NCBI GenBank assembly: GCA_026119935.1
Contig: JALRMH010000002.1
Span: 1,550,001-1,614,000, forward strand
DNA: 64,000 nucleotides
From: Endothia cerciana
Taxonomy: Eukaryota > Ascomycota > Sordariomycetes > Diaporthales > Cryphonectriaceae
Reading direction: 5' to 3'
A program made the translations under genes and the position numbers. The notes beneath the pieces are model-generated. The model ran no database searches, was not told where the DNA came from, and worked only from the letters and a program-made list of their open reading frames with translations. Shown piece by piece: positions 9,800 to 22,063 of the stretch. The stretch's first letter is position 1, and every line of letters begins with the position of its first letter.

Positions 9800-12700
9800 G
9801 GTGGATGCTCGTCGTAGAAATTCCTTCCCCCATGGTATGTAGCAACTGGCGTACACGTAGGAAGTAGTGTGGTGAGGATGACTTGCAGAATCCAAAGCGG
9901 GGAAAGAGGAACAACATTTTGTACATGCCCACATGGATTCCCGCCAGAGACAGATGCGGACACACAAGCGGGACGATGGCGTAAGATACACATGTAGGCG
10001 CACATGGTAGCTGGCGAATTGGAACCAGAGAACGGTGACATGGCACCCTGAGCCTGGGAAAAGGTTGTTGCGATGGGATTTGGAGGAATCTCCGGCGTAT
10101 CATAAGTACAGCAGCTTCAACACCCTAAACACCTACCGCGGAGTCGGGCTGTCATACTTGCAGATCTCTTCTGGATATGATCCACGACCAAGTGCAGTAT
10201 ACACAAGCCCCTGGTTAGCAGAAGCAGTGTTTGTATTCATATGGGGATCAGTATCAAAATCCTTGGAAATTCCCACCGATCGACCTGCGTGGCTTATTAG
10301 TATATTGAATCGCTATTTCGTCCCGGGCTCTTTTGTCGCGTTGAGTTATAAATCACGACGCCATAGGTGATTATTACCCCTCAACACATTGACAAATTTC
10401 AACAGCTTCAGGCTCTGGACGAAGTAGTAGTCTTCTCATCGGCTTACACCGACGGTTCAACACGCGATATATTCAAAACGGCCTTGGAAGAGCAGTATCA
10501 ATACCAGCCATAATCTGTGCACTACTATTTCTGTAAGTTGTAGGAGTTTTGCGACGTTAAAAGTATCTCTGCTTTACTGTTGTTCAGCTGTCATCTTCCT
10601 GCATATCCCCAAGGGCCCCTTGCAAGAGCAGTAGGGATGTTAACAAAACACAGACTTCAACGTTCGCGCCGGGGTGCATTCTCGAAAGCGGTGTGATGGT
10701 GCCCTATCGCAACATGCGCACCCACGCCTCCCAAAATAGTAGCCCCTGCTACTAGTTTGACTACGGTCAACATACAGCTTTTAGGACTACATGGCGGATT
10801 TCCCCTCTCCAGTCTCGTAGTTATATTTCCGGAAAATGCATGGACAACCTTCCTCACACCTGAAGCCAGATTACTTTATGATTTATTCCCAAGGACACAA
10901 TACAGAAGCGATCCAGCTCACGACATTGGTCTCATATATTATTCGGGATGACAATTCGAGCCCGAGCAGCTACGAGGACGCCCGGTAAACTGGCATAATG
11001 CAGGATGAAAAGTATGGCCAAGGGGGATGTGTCAGAGTCAGAAGCAGTCGATCGACGCCGGAGTAGATGCAAATCGAAATACCATTCTCACAGTCTGGGG
11101 ATGATAACCCATATTGTTCCAATGCTGGATATACACTTATGCCCGTAAGGAGATTTTACACTTCGCCGAGTTGAGGCTACTTCAGTACGTTGAGTCAACA
11201 GGTCTCTGGAAAGTTCAGTGGAACAACACTCATACCTCCCACTTCGCTAGAAAGCACCCGTTCCGTCGGGTCAAACATCAAATTTAATCTAGCGGCTGAG
11301 CTCCACCGTCCTCGTTCTGTTGTTGGACGCATTGCTATCGCGCCTGTGATCGGCAAGGGAGACAAAGTCTTCCGGTCCAGTCCTGTTGGTTGGCTGTAAT
11401 GTGCTAGGAAGATCGGTCACGAAATCTTCGTGTGACAAATAGGCGTAGAGAATACCGTCCCTCTAGAGCAGAACGGCTACTCGGGCATGAAACGTCTCAC
11501 GTATTTCATCGGCCTTCTTCATAAATGCCTTTTTTTTCTTCCTCTTTGCATCTAGGACTTGAATGCATATTTATCCTTTGATAACTTCAGTGACATTTTG
11601 TTGGGAAGAATCAAGCCTGTCATTGAAACTCAGGCTGCTTAGTTAGGAAAGAGATTGGGGAGGTTCTGTTCTGTTGCCGGCCTGCAGAGGCCATACAGGG
11701 AATTTCTTTTGCTTCCCCGTGAAACATTAGCCAGTAAGTAAGTATTTACCGGAACAAAGTGGGCAATCTACATCAACTGTGTGCTGTTACCCAACGTGAA
11801 CTATGCTCCAAGATTCACAGTCCAGGCAATTTAATTATATAGGGGGAATACTATGCTCCTGTTCTTATGCTAAATCTACATTCTGTCCACGGAGGCTGTG
11901 CCCGAGAATTCGCAGTTTGCACGCACGCTTCGGCTGCAGGATAGCCAATGTCCATTCTTGATAGAAATTGAGCTTAACTGTATCATCTTTCAGCCAAGTA
12001 GTCCGATTAACCTGTAGCTTAAAAGACTACGATGAAACTGGCCCTGGAGCGTAGCCACCTGTGACCACATTGCATCTAAATACCCAGAAGGAGGAAAGTC
12101 ACGATGAACTAGAGGTAAGACACCTACGACGAGACCAGAGGTAGGAAAATTTGATAGAAACCCCGTTTCTAACACCAGAAATAGAAAGCCTATGATCCAT
12201 GATCCATGAACCCCTAACTGCGCTTAGGGTTTGTGTTATTAATTAGTCATATTTATAAGTGACCTCTGTTATTAGCTATATAGCCGCTGACGGCGTGGGC
12301 GGCTGAGGCGTCTGATGAATAGCACATAATTACTGTCAATACAAATGGCGACGGTCTGGTGTTGATTTGCTCTGTGAGTTTTGACTCCATCGCCTGGCCG
12401 CGCTATTGTTGCGAGAATTTTCGTCAGTCCGCCGCGGTTCATACATATGTTGCCCAACCGGTGAAGTGCGGCCAGTGCCACCGCGGTGGACCAGAGTCTG
12501 CGTGCACGTACTGCGTCTGTTCAGCCTCGAAATTGATCAGTCGCGAACGCGCAAGACATGTCTTCGGGTAGCTTGCTCTCAGTCTGGCACGGTCACTACT
12601 GGGCTGGGTGGGGAAGTCTACGGCTCCAACAACGTTTAGTGTTGCCCATGTTCTTTTACCTAGTCGTGCCAGACCTTTGGCTGGTAAGAGAGCTTACTTT

Positions 12701-14412
12701 CGTCCCGTTAAGATGATCCCGACTAAGGCCGTGAAGGGGGAAAAGCTGCACCGAAGAAAAGGGGGTTTTTAGATACCGATGCTACCCACAGTGGGCTGGC
12801 TATCCAGTTGATGCTTGCGCCGGGGCAAGGTTAAGGGAGGGGCCTGTCCGCCAACTTCTGACAAGGCGCTGTAGGGATTACCTGCCTATTCCTCTCCCTG
12901 GCCATTAAATGCAGTGAGAGGTTTTGATACATATATATACTTTTGGCCCGCCCCTCGACTCTTCCGTCCACTTAACAAATCTGGCAATAAACTGCAGAAA
13001 TCAAAACCTTCAAAGAATCACTCTCTCTCGGTCTCTGATCTGGCCTACCTGTCCATCAGCTCACTGCTCTCATCATGCCTTTTCTGAGTGAATCAATCTC
13101 ATGTTTTCCTGTTCGGCTCTTCTCGGGTCGTTCTGACCGTCGAGCAGGACTGAACCAACTGCTGGTCCATGGCTGTATGCCGTCGAAGTGAACCATTACA
13201 GTAAAGCTGTTAGCCCCCCTGCTAATAGTATAGGGCGCGCGCCCCCCAGATATAGTCGGATTCCGACGGAGAAAAGGGGCGTAGAGGGTGACGGTTTAGA
13301 TAACAGGCTCTAAGGCCTATGTATGTACTATGTAATTCCAGCTTAGGGGAAGGAAAGGAGGGGGGGGGGGGAACTGGTCGTGCTTTGTAATCCAGAGTAA
13401 CACCCATTCATAGCATTCCAAAAACCTACAAGTCAAAACATCGTGAGACACACGGAGCTCGCAGGAATGCCCTCAAGTGCCTGCCCCCGACCGAGAAGGA
13501 GGTCCGCCGTATGTAGAATATTACACAATATCGATCTATAGATGCGCGCCAGGGGTACGTAATATGCATGTGGGGCATATCCCGTAGCTGATGTGTTCCA
13601 CACGGATGGGTGGGGGAGGGGGACTCATAGATCCTGGCGGGTCCCAGCGAGTTATTTTGTGAGAGCGCCCCGGGGGGGGGGGTGGTCGTCGTGGTCCACA
13701 CAGTGGAGTTTCCGCCCCGGGGCGGTGGGGGCGGGATTAAAGACACCGGCAGTGATAACATAGTATGCTCAAGCTTCGCGGAGGCCCTATGTACATAGTA
13801 TACGCACGGCAAGGTTCCTGGGTGGAGGAGATAGGGGTGGGGATGCGGGTCCCACACCGCGCGCTCGAAACAGGCCCTGTGAACTGGTGGGGGTGGTGTT
13901 TTTAAGAAAAACGGTCTTGCGGCTGATCAATACTATATGGTATCTAGACGTGGAGAGTCTGCCATGGGTGGGTGGGTACGTGTGTGCCCGTCAATCTTTA
14001 CGGAAACGCATAACATGAAAGGGGCCTCGGAGGGAGGTCGGATATCCACACCGAATCGATGTCGTCGACAAGGGGTGGGGGGGGGGGCCCGCGTTCCCGG
14101 ATAGTTAGGGCTGGATCTACAGTAAAGGGCCTTGGAAAAAAGAGCAACGGTTTGCGTAATGTACACATAAAAGGCGGGCGGGTGAGTGGGCCTGGGATCT
14201 GGTAGTGCCACGAGGGCTTCGATCATGGTTCACATCCGTCTATATTGTAAAAAAAGATAGCATATGCACAAATCTCAGCGCCCCAAAATCACTGCAGTAT
14301 TTACACGGAAAAGACTGATGCGCGCTGTAGTCCGTCGACCCTCTCAGAACCGCCGCCTCCATCCCAGCGTCCTCCTCCCCCCTCCCCTCCTGATCCACCC
14401 CCAATGACGAGA
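9800..14412. other. AT-rich then G-rich 4.6-kb region without a supportable gene
   Basis: From about 9.8 to 13 kb the DNA is visibly richer in A and T than the surrounding genes, with only short open frames lacking codon bias. It may be worn repeat or transposon sequence, but I could not identify a family. From about 13.2 to 14.2 kb there are repeated G tracts (for example near 13358-13369, 13671-13682 and 14076-14088). A small Cys-rich frame lies at 12359-12571. A CCCTAA and a TTAGGG six bases apart near 12211-12230 form a small hairpin. Confidence 0.5.
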
Positions 14413-15219
14413 TCAGGTGATGACAGTGACGTCCTCGGACAGGTACGTGCAGTTCAGGACCAGGTCGATCGTGGGCGGGGTGGCGAGGGTGTACCCCGAC
14501 TGGCTGTAGTTGTACGTCGGGCTCAGCTGCATGATCTGGCCCACGGTGACGCCGTACTCGTCCGCCAGGTCCTTGTAGCACTTGGGCTCGCCGAGGGTGA
14601 ACTGGAAGGGCTCGTAGCTGCACACGCTGGGGTCGCACAGGGGCACCTTGACGAACTGGCCCGCCTCCAGCACCTCGGACGAGTTGCCGGTCGTGAGCGT
14701 CGTCACCGCCAGGTCGAGCCGGTTGGCGATCTTGGCGTACGTGTCGCCGTGCACGGTGTAGTACAGCCGGGGCCCGCCGGTCAGGCACGTGTTGGTGCTG
14801 TTCCAGTTGTTGATCACGCAGGTCGTGTTGTCGATCTCGTCCGGGCACACCTCGCCCGGAATGGCGATCTCCTGTCCGACGTTGGGGAGGATACTCTGCG
14901 GAGGGGGGGGGGGTCCAAGTCAGCTGAAGATTCTTCTTAATCCCGAGAAATAAAAACAATAGTAATAAAAATAAAATAAAAATATAGGGGACGGGCGGTT
15001 ATCGTGACGAACCTCATCGGCCATGAAGTTGTACCGGGCGATGTTGCACAGACCGCGGCCAGTGGCCGCGGCTACGTCCGCAATAGTCGTGCCCTCGACC
15101 GTGATAGGATACAGATACGCCGTGGTGTTGAGCGTGCTGGTGTCGCAAGAGGCGGCGGCGGCGACGGAGGCCGAGGCCAGAGCGGCGGCAATGGCTAGTC
15201 CAAATCGTTGCGGAGCCAT
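14413..15219 (-). CDS. Secreted three-LysM protein, candidate LysM effector
   Basis: Exons 15219-15013 and 14895-14413 encode 229 residues. The 117-nt intron ends in eleven C's and CCGCAG. A signal peptide covers about residues 1-23 (MAPQRFGLAIAAALASASVAAA). Three LysM-like units follow: about 36-84 (YPITVEGTTIADVAAATG ... ILPNVGQEIAIPGE), about 114-160 (YYTVHGDTYAKIANRL ... EAGQFVKVPL) and a weaker one at about 170-220. Cysteines such as C86, C95 and C106 between units suggest disulphides, and several N-x-S/T sites are present (for example NNWNSTNTC). LysM modules bind chitin oligomers and related N-acetylglucosamine glycans. Secreted fungal proteins made only of LysM domains shield hyphae from chitinases or block chitin-triggered plant immunity. 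No catalytic domain or membrane anchor is present. Exon joining is supported because it completes the first LysM unit. Confidence 0.9.
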
Positions 15220-16499
15220 TTTTTTAAAATTTTTCTGGCGTGGGAAAAAAAGAAACAAAGAAAGAAAAAGAAAAAAAAAGAGTGCGTGCGCCTTGCTGAA
15301 GCGACGAAAATGACCGTAGGCGGAAGGCTGGAGAATGAGCGTGGTGGTGAACCGGGTAGAAGACGAAGATGCTTGGCTTGGCCATCCGATCTGCCAAGGG
15401 CTCTCCATGTCGGAGGACACCGATCTTCTTATACCTATCGAGGATGACCTACACGATAATCCCGGGCAGTGCCCCTGGGTGCCGGTCGATCACGGCCGTG
15501 AACACTCCGCTCGGCCGTGCCCCTTGGAAAGGAAGAAGAAGAAAAACAAGCATCCACTACTGGCATGGCAAAAATAATACACCGCCGCGTATGCACGACG
15601 TGGGCTTGGCGGTGGAGAAGACGCCACATCGTTTCCAGATCTGGACCCCTACGATCAACCTGTCTTGTTCTTGCGACGTCGAGACAAGACGTCGAGCCAA
15701 GCCTCCCGTGATAGATTCACCGGGGGAGAGACGAACACCCCCCCTCCCCCGGCCGGGAAACCGTGCGTAGCCACCCCCCGGGCCAGGGTCACAAAGCCAA
15801 CCTAATAGGCAGACTAGCCAGTCTGCTGCGCTGGCGAATCGGTGGCAAGGGTCATTAGATTAAAGATAGAAATCGTTTTCTGTGAAAAGCCAAGATGCGT
15901 CCCCCCCGCCGCGTCACGTATGGAGTAGAGCCCCTAACCGAGGTCGATCGGCCCCGCGCTACAACGCCTGTCCATTGGCGGAGTGGGGAAGGGGATACTC
16001 CCTCCTACGACTTAGCAATCTCGGTTTCTTCGGTTGAGTTACTCTGTATGAAGGTACGTGGTGTGTAAATCATAGGGAAGCCCTGTAGATGCAGTGCTGC
16101 ACGCTCGCTGGTGAGGCTGATGGCCACCAGGGCAATCCACATCGGAGTTACGACAGTGAGAAGTGGACGGGCCGAGACGTCAAAGCAATGCAACTACATG
16201 CCCGGTAGTGGAAGCCCCTGTCAGGACAGGGCGAGGCTTACAAAACCGTCAAGTCCGATTCGGCCGGAGAGACTGACCCACATCGAGGGGATTAGTATTG
16301 TCTGGAGTCGTAAGCAATACTTCGTACGCACGAAGATCTGTCGCCGGTGCATTCAGATGCGAATCCTTATCCATTATCTTACACGCTTAGAACCTCACCC
16401 GCGGCTGACGCCATGTGCCCGTATTCGCCATTTTCCGTGCCTCAAGATCCGAACGAACGAACCACCGTCGTCCGTGCCGAAATAACGCATGACCCTCCT
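15220..16499. other. Intergenic region, LysM gene upstream side
   Basis: It holds the LysM gene promoter (with an A/T-rich leader near 15220-15290 on the plus strand) and the 3' end of YIF1. I see no gene in it. Confidence 0.55.
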
Positions 16500-18297
16500 T
16501 TATGCCCTCGACAAGATCCACATCAGTACGAGCTGCACGATGTAGGAGTAGAAGAACAAAAATTGTGTTCTCTGGTTCCTCTTCGCTCTCGAGTCGGTCT
16601 GCATGCCACCGGCCCCTGGTCCTGCATTGTTCTCCGGCAACAGGACGTATTTCAGGGAGCGCATCAGGAACAGTGAGTTGGCGAGGAAAGTATAGAGGAA
16701 GACGCCCCAGCCGACCCAGCCGCCTGTGCCTTTCCCGCCGTTGACGCTCTCAGCCACCGCGATCGTCACGATGATCCCCACAAACTTGTAACCCGAGTAC
16801 GCAACCAGATCCAACAGCTGCGAGTCATTCGATATGCTGAGGATGTATGTCCCGACCTTCAGGCCCAGTATCTCCAAGACGACCACGATCAGGGCCGTTG
16901 CGGCCTTTGACCCCAGGAGCTCAGGCTCGAACTGGCCCCGCAAACCGGCGATGAGACTCGACAGGAGGATATATGTCACAAGCGACATGACAGGTATGTA
17001 CATGTCCGGGCTGTTGACATCGTCGCGAGGCGGGAGGTACAGGCCCTGTCGCACGGGATCCGGCTTGCGCGACCAAGGCTTGTGCCGCCATGGGAATAGC
17101 ACCAGGAAAAGTTTGTTTATCACGTAGCTGTTGGTGACGTTGAAGTAGTGCTTGAGCATCGAGATGTTCATATAGCGATTGACCTGTCATTCCGTCGTCA
17201 GCATCATATTTCCGACAAGATGTTGGCTTTGCGTGGATAGTGCCCGCGCAGCAATAGGGACCCATCTCTTTCCCGCTTGGGTTTGTCTGGAGTAACGGCG
17301 CAACGAGGGTTCCACATCTCCGCAGCTGTGTCGTGGACTCTTGCCAGCTTCGGGACTCCATCTTCCCCAGCTCGACTCGTGTCCGGAATCAGAATGCCTC
17401 TCACGCCTCGGCTGCGCTCAGTATGTCTCCATTAAGTTCCACTCCATCCCAGCTTCCTCGTTGCCGTCTTCGTTCAGGTTTGGACTTTGACATAGCCAAG
17501 CACCCCGTGATCTTTTATCCTGCTCTTCTCGTTTTCCGGCCACTGAAAACCGGCCTCCAAGTCCACGCAATCTTGTTGGTCCTCGCGCTGCCACTCGGGG
17601 TTGAGCAAGCTCTAGGTCTACACTCGACCCTCTCCAAGCTGCCGCAACCATACGCCCTGGAGCTCTGTCTTGCCCTCCCTCACGTGCGGCTTGATGAACT
17701 CAAGATCCATCCCCATGAAGCTTGATTTCCCTTCGCCTATTCCGAAGCCTCTTGTGCCCCTCACGGGGAGTCCCGCTCTGAGTCCGCGATCAACTCTCTC
17801 TAGCCTGACGAAGGAGGATTCTGCATAGTCCTCCGCCTGGCTAGTTCTTCTCCGCGGCTTGCTGGGTTCCAATTACCAGTCCCGTTCAGCTGGACTGCCC
17901 TCCGTCTGCCTCAACGCCTCTTGTCCCCCTACTAGCCCGTTATAGCGCCATCGCCGAGCCTCTCTCCAGGTATTGCGCGTATAGGAAACGAGCGAAAACA
18001 TCAAAAAACACTCACATTGCTCTCCAAATATTCTTGTCCATGCTTGAAGGCGGTCTGCCCAAATTGTGCAGCGAACTGGGCCGTCGGGTCGTTCAGGAAG
18101 TTGCCATACTGGCCAAACATATTCCCGTTCGGCGTGGCACCCTGCTGCGCCTGGTACGGATTGCCATAGTTCTGCGACTGTGGTTGCGACTGCGACGGTG
18201 GGGGTGGCGATCGAAGTTGGGGGACTGTCGAGACGTGTTGTGGTACTGGGTGATGGAGGGGGGGCGACTGCCCATACGTTGTCGGCCGCTGCATCAT
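16500..18297 (-). CDS. yif1: Yif1/Hrf1-family ER-Golgi transport membrane protein
   Basis: Exons 18297-18016 and 17183-16500 encode 321 residues. The N-terminal cytosolic part is Pro/Gln-rich (HPVPQHVSTVPQLRSPPPP) and leads into FGQTAFKHGQEYLESN. The second exon continues with VNRYMNISMLKHYFNVTNSY, the conserved Yif1 core, then LFPWRHKPWSR. About five hydrophobic segments follow, the last at the very C-terminus (FLFFYSYIVQLVLMWIL), as in YIP1-family proteins. Yif1 pairs with Yip1 and is needed for COPII vesicle budding and fusion between ER and Golgi. The single intron is 832 nt long (GTGAGT...GACAG), far above every other intron here. Its join keeps the frame and the family sequence. The start is ATG 18297 or the adjacent ATG 18294; an upstream leader intron is possible. 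The gene shares its promoter with SRP receptor alpha. Confidence 0.93.
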
Positions 18298-18905
18298 GAA
18301 ATAAAGAGGAAGTAACTTGGGGGCTTGATCGAGTGTTGGAGGAATCTCGGTGATGACGAGGGGATGCGGGCTCGGCAGCAAAGATGAAGACGAGCAGTTC
18401 AAAAAGCACAACGCGGTCGAGATGCGAGCGTGGTCTGGGGTGAGGTCTGCTGCTGTAGTAAGCTTCAGGCTTCAGCAGATGGAAGAACCCCTGAACAAGC
18501 AGAAGCAATGCTGTCATTTTCCAGCTCCTCGGATTTGGAACAACAAGCTGGCCGGCCGACCTAGACTAGCTTATCGATAGACCGGGGCTGATCTTATCGC
18601 TTATCGCTTATCGCCCCCAGCGGGTACTCCGACAGAGGAGCTGCTAGACCCTTGCCCGCTGGGGAGTTGGAGTTGGATCTGGGCCTGCCCACAGACGCCC
18701 CCTGCGCTTCATCAGTCCTCAGCTGCTGCTGCGAACTTTCCTTTCTTTCTGCCTCCTACACCAAACAACCTTCACAAGATATTCCAACAAAGTCCAACAC
18801 CTTCGACTCCCTTTACAGCTGGGACTTTACGATCCCATTCCTGCCGCACCACCGCACTGCCAAGAGAAGTCACAACTTGCTATAGACCCTCATCCGTCAA
18901 TCAAC
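18298..18905. promoter_or_regulatory. Bidirectional promoter of yif1 and SRP receptor alpha
   Basis: The two start codons are 608 bp apart on opposite strands. Four CTTATCG boxes (reverse CGATAAG, a GATA-type core) lie at 18570-18576, 18593-18599, 18600-18606 and 18607-18613. The last three are in perfect tandem, and the cluster sits almost exactly midway between the two ATGs. Both products act in early secretion, so co-regulation is a reasonable inference. Confidence 0.7.
18593..18613. repeat. Three tandem CTTATCG boxes
   Basis: Three contiguous 7-bp units, plus a fourth copy 17 bp upstream at 18570-18576. They are the likely regulatory element of the divergent promoter. Confidence 0.85.
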
Positions 18906-20976
18906 ATGCTGGACACCTTCGAAATAGTCACCACATCCGGGGTCGTTGTGTGGTCTCGCAAGTGGGCGCCTGTCAAGTCTTCCGTCATAAACAACTTCAT
19001 TACCGATGTGTTTGTGGAAGAGAAGAGCGTTGCTGGTGCGCTGAAGACGAACACCTCTGCTGCCAGCAATGTGCCATACAGGACCGATCAGCACACCTTG
19101 CGGTGGACATTCGTCAAGGAACTGGGTATCATCTTTGTTGTACGCTGCCCGAGAAGATTCCGTCTTGCCTCTCGACTCCCTGCTCGCTCTTCAGGTGCTG
19201 ACCATATACCCTGCATAAATAGGCTGTCTATCGGTCGCTGCTGCAGCTTTCCTGGACCGACAAGCTCGTTGACAACATCAAGACCATCTTTGTCCAGCTG
19301 TATGCGGACCAACTGACGAAGCCCAACACGACCCAAATCGAGTGCCGAAACTTCGACCAGTACTTCGACCAACAGCTGCAAGAGCTGGAGAAGTTGGACG
19401 CAAAGAGCCCGGCTCAGCCCCAGACAGCTCATGCCACGAACGAGAAGGATGCCGTCTCCGGCAAGCAGGGCGATGACCCTCCTTCGCCCAGGGACGCCCT
19501 GTCCGTCGAGTCCACGCCCGTCACCTCGAGGCCCTCGACCCCTGCGAACAATGGCCTTCTCGTCAGCGATACAAGCCCCGCGGCGAAGCTCTCAAGAAGG
19601 GCTCGCAAGGCGGCCAACCGGAACAACTCGGCACCAGCATCCGGAGACGAGACAGCTAGTGGGCGCAAGGGAAAGGGCGCCAAGCAGGGCAAGAAGGGGC
19701 GCAAGTGGGACGATGATGGAATGCCTACGGAGGAGGACGACAGCGTGAAACTTGATTACTCGGGGGCGGGGGCTGGTGAGCCCGCGGTGGGACGGTCTTC
19801 GGCACTGGAGGAGGTAGACTCCTCGACGTGGGGATCGACAACGAAGGGGAAGTTTGTGCTGAAGGATCTCGGCGACGAGGTGCACTCCATCCTGGCGGAG
19901 GCGGAGGCGCAGAAGTCATCAGCCAAGGCGGAGTCTTCAGGAGGTCTGGTGGGTTCCGGGCTGAGTGCCATCAGCGGTCTGTTCAGGAATGTTGTTGGCG
20001 GCAAGACCTTGACCAAGGAAGACCTCGCCAAGGCAATGAAGGGCATGGAGGACCATCTTCTACGCAAGAACGTAGCCAGGGAGGCAGCAGTCAGGCTCTG
20101 CGAGGGGGTCGAGAAGGAGTTGGTCGGAGTGACTACCGGCAACTTCGAGAGCATCAACGCGCGGATACAGAAGGCCATGGAGGCCTCGCTCACCAAGATG
20201 CTTACGCCGACATCCTCCCTCGACCTTCTGCGCGAGATCGACTCTGTCACCTCACCTTCGGCGACATCGATGCGCAAGGCTCGGCCATATGTCATGTCGA
20301 TTGTTGGCGTCAACGGCGTTGGCAAGTCGACCAACCTGTCCAAGATCTGCTTCTTCTTGCTACAGAACAAGTACAAGGTTCTCATCGCTGCCGGCGACAC
20401 ATTCCGGTCAGGAGCCGTTGAGCAGCTTGCTGTGCATGTGCGTAACCTGAAGGAGCTGACCGCGCGCGAGGGTGGTGAGGTCGAGCTGTACCAAAAGGGC
20501 TACGGCAAGGATGCTGCGACCGTCGCCAGGGACGCTGTCTCATACGCGGCCCAGCAGGGCTACGATGTCGTGCTCATCGACACGGCAGGACGGCGACACA
20601 ACGACCAACGGCTCATGTCTTCGCTGGAGAAGTTTGCCAAGTTCGCGCAGCCGGACAAGATTCTGATGGTTGGCGAGGTCTGCATTCCATGTCCCTTTAT
20701 CTCTTCAGGGCTCACACTAACAATTTGTAGGCCCTCGTTGGCACCGACTCTGTCGCCCAGGCACGCAACTTCAACGCCGCCTTTGGCTCCGTCCGCACCC
20801 TGGATGGCTTCATCATCTCCAAGTGCGACACCGTCGGAGACATGGTCGGCACCTTGGTGAGCCTCGTTCACGCGACGAACGTGCCTGTCCTGTTCGTCGG
20901 TGTTGGACAGCATTATTCCGACCTGCGGAATTTCTCCGTCAAGTGGGCTGTTCAGAAGCTCCTCAACAACAACTGA
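18906..20976 (+). CDS. srp101: Signal recognition particle receptor alpha subunit (SR-alpha, GTPase)
   Basis: Exons 18906-19139, 19223-20677 and 20731-20976 encode 644 residues. Introns of 83 and 53 nt are in phase, and the first join restores the conserved IIFVAVYRSLLQLSW strand. The N-terminal longin-like SRX domain (MLDTFEIVTTSGVVVWSRKW, about 1-130) binds the SR-beta GTPase on the ER membrane. A charged linker (about 130-330) precedes the SRP54-type N and G domains. GTPase motifs are intact: GVNGVGKST (440-448), DTFRSGAVEQL, DTAGRRHNDQ (about 531) and SKCDTVGD as the guanine-specificity loop. The C-terminus NFSVKWAVQKLLNNN is typical of the family. The protein docks SRP-ribosome complexes at the ER translocon. 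Length and order match fungal and animal SR-alpha. Identification is secure. Confidence 0.97.
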
Positions 20977-22063
20977 TTTGGAGTTGTAATCATGATACCT
21001 CTGGCAACCTCACACCTTGACTGCTCTTCGGTCCGGCATCATCTCTTGTGTCTGTAGCTGCTATCTTCTGTGATACCCACTTAGAGCTACTGCACCATTA
21101 TCTCTTATTTATCAATACATAGTCCCATCAGTGCTGGATTCTATGCCAGCCTGTAGATACTATATAGCACAGCATGAGAGAACAGCCTTTACCTGATCAA
21201 GACCCCACGGCGATGGCCCTGCGCGTGTGACAACGTTATAGCATAGCTTCACCAGGCTAGATCTTCCGACGATGGATACCTACATGCTACAATGCCATCG
21301 TATAAGCTTTGCTCCACCCAACCCAACAACACAAGATCGACATCTGCTCACAAACTTGGTGTCCCTTTACCCAGCATAGGCTCTACAATGCTAGAGTTGT
21401 CTAGGTGGCCAGGCTCCCGTGATCTAATCCAGGACTGCGGCCACCAGGTGAATGGATGGCTCTAGGAGTATGTTTGTCTGTTGTTAGTCTGATTTAGATA
21501 CATTGCCCTTGGGGCATTGGAGGTACGAAATTGTAAAGATATCACCTCAGGCCCTCAGCCTTATGTTTTCCACTTACCTCCCTCTCCCCCCTCTCCAAAG
21601 AGGAGCGGCCAAGAGGACGCACGCCAGTACTAGGCCCAACTCAAACCTGCGTTACGGCACAGCCATTCCCTCGCGCGACTTGTGGGCGAATACCAGATCG
21701 GTCGAAACGATAAACTGATCGACCGCCTTCTGCGGTATCTCATACTGTCAGCCAACAATTTCTGACCTGCCCTCGCCGGGCCTACACCTGGGCGACTCTA
21801 CACTTCGAACCGCCAGTCAGCCATTGGCCGCCATACGACACTGGACAGTACCTACGTCCTACCACCTTGTCGGCCATCGCCAGGCGATCTCTGATCGTCT
21901 TCCTCAACGCGTAGTCAGATTCTCGACGGACCACTAGATCGCTGCCCCCCATCAACCCACCTATCCCCCCACCTCCTCACCCTCTTACTGATTACCGCCT
22001 CCAGTCCACCCCAACCCCTACCTACAGATATCTACCCGTGACGCCCAGCCAGGCATACAAACC
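20977..22063. other. Intergenic region downstream of SRP receptor alpha
   Basis: It is C/T-rich toward the right (from about 21750), which fits the promoter or leader of the next plus-strand gene. I see no coding signal. Confidence 0.55.

Noticed and set aside
12205..12235. CCCTAA and TTAGGG close together, suggesting telomeric sequence
   Set aside because: Only one unit each and in the inward-facing order, unlike a telomere or a head-to-head fusion.
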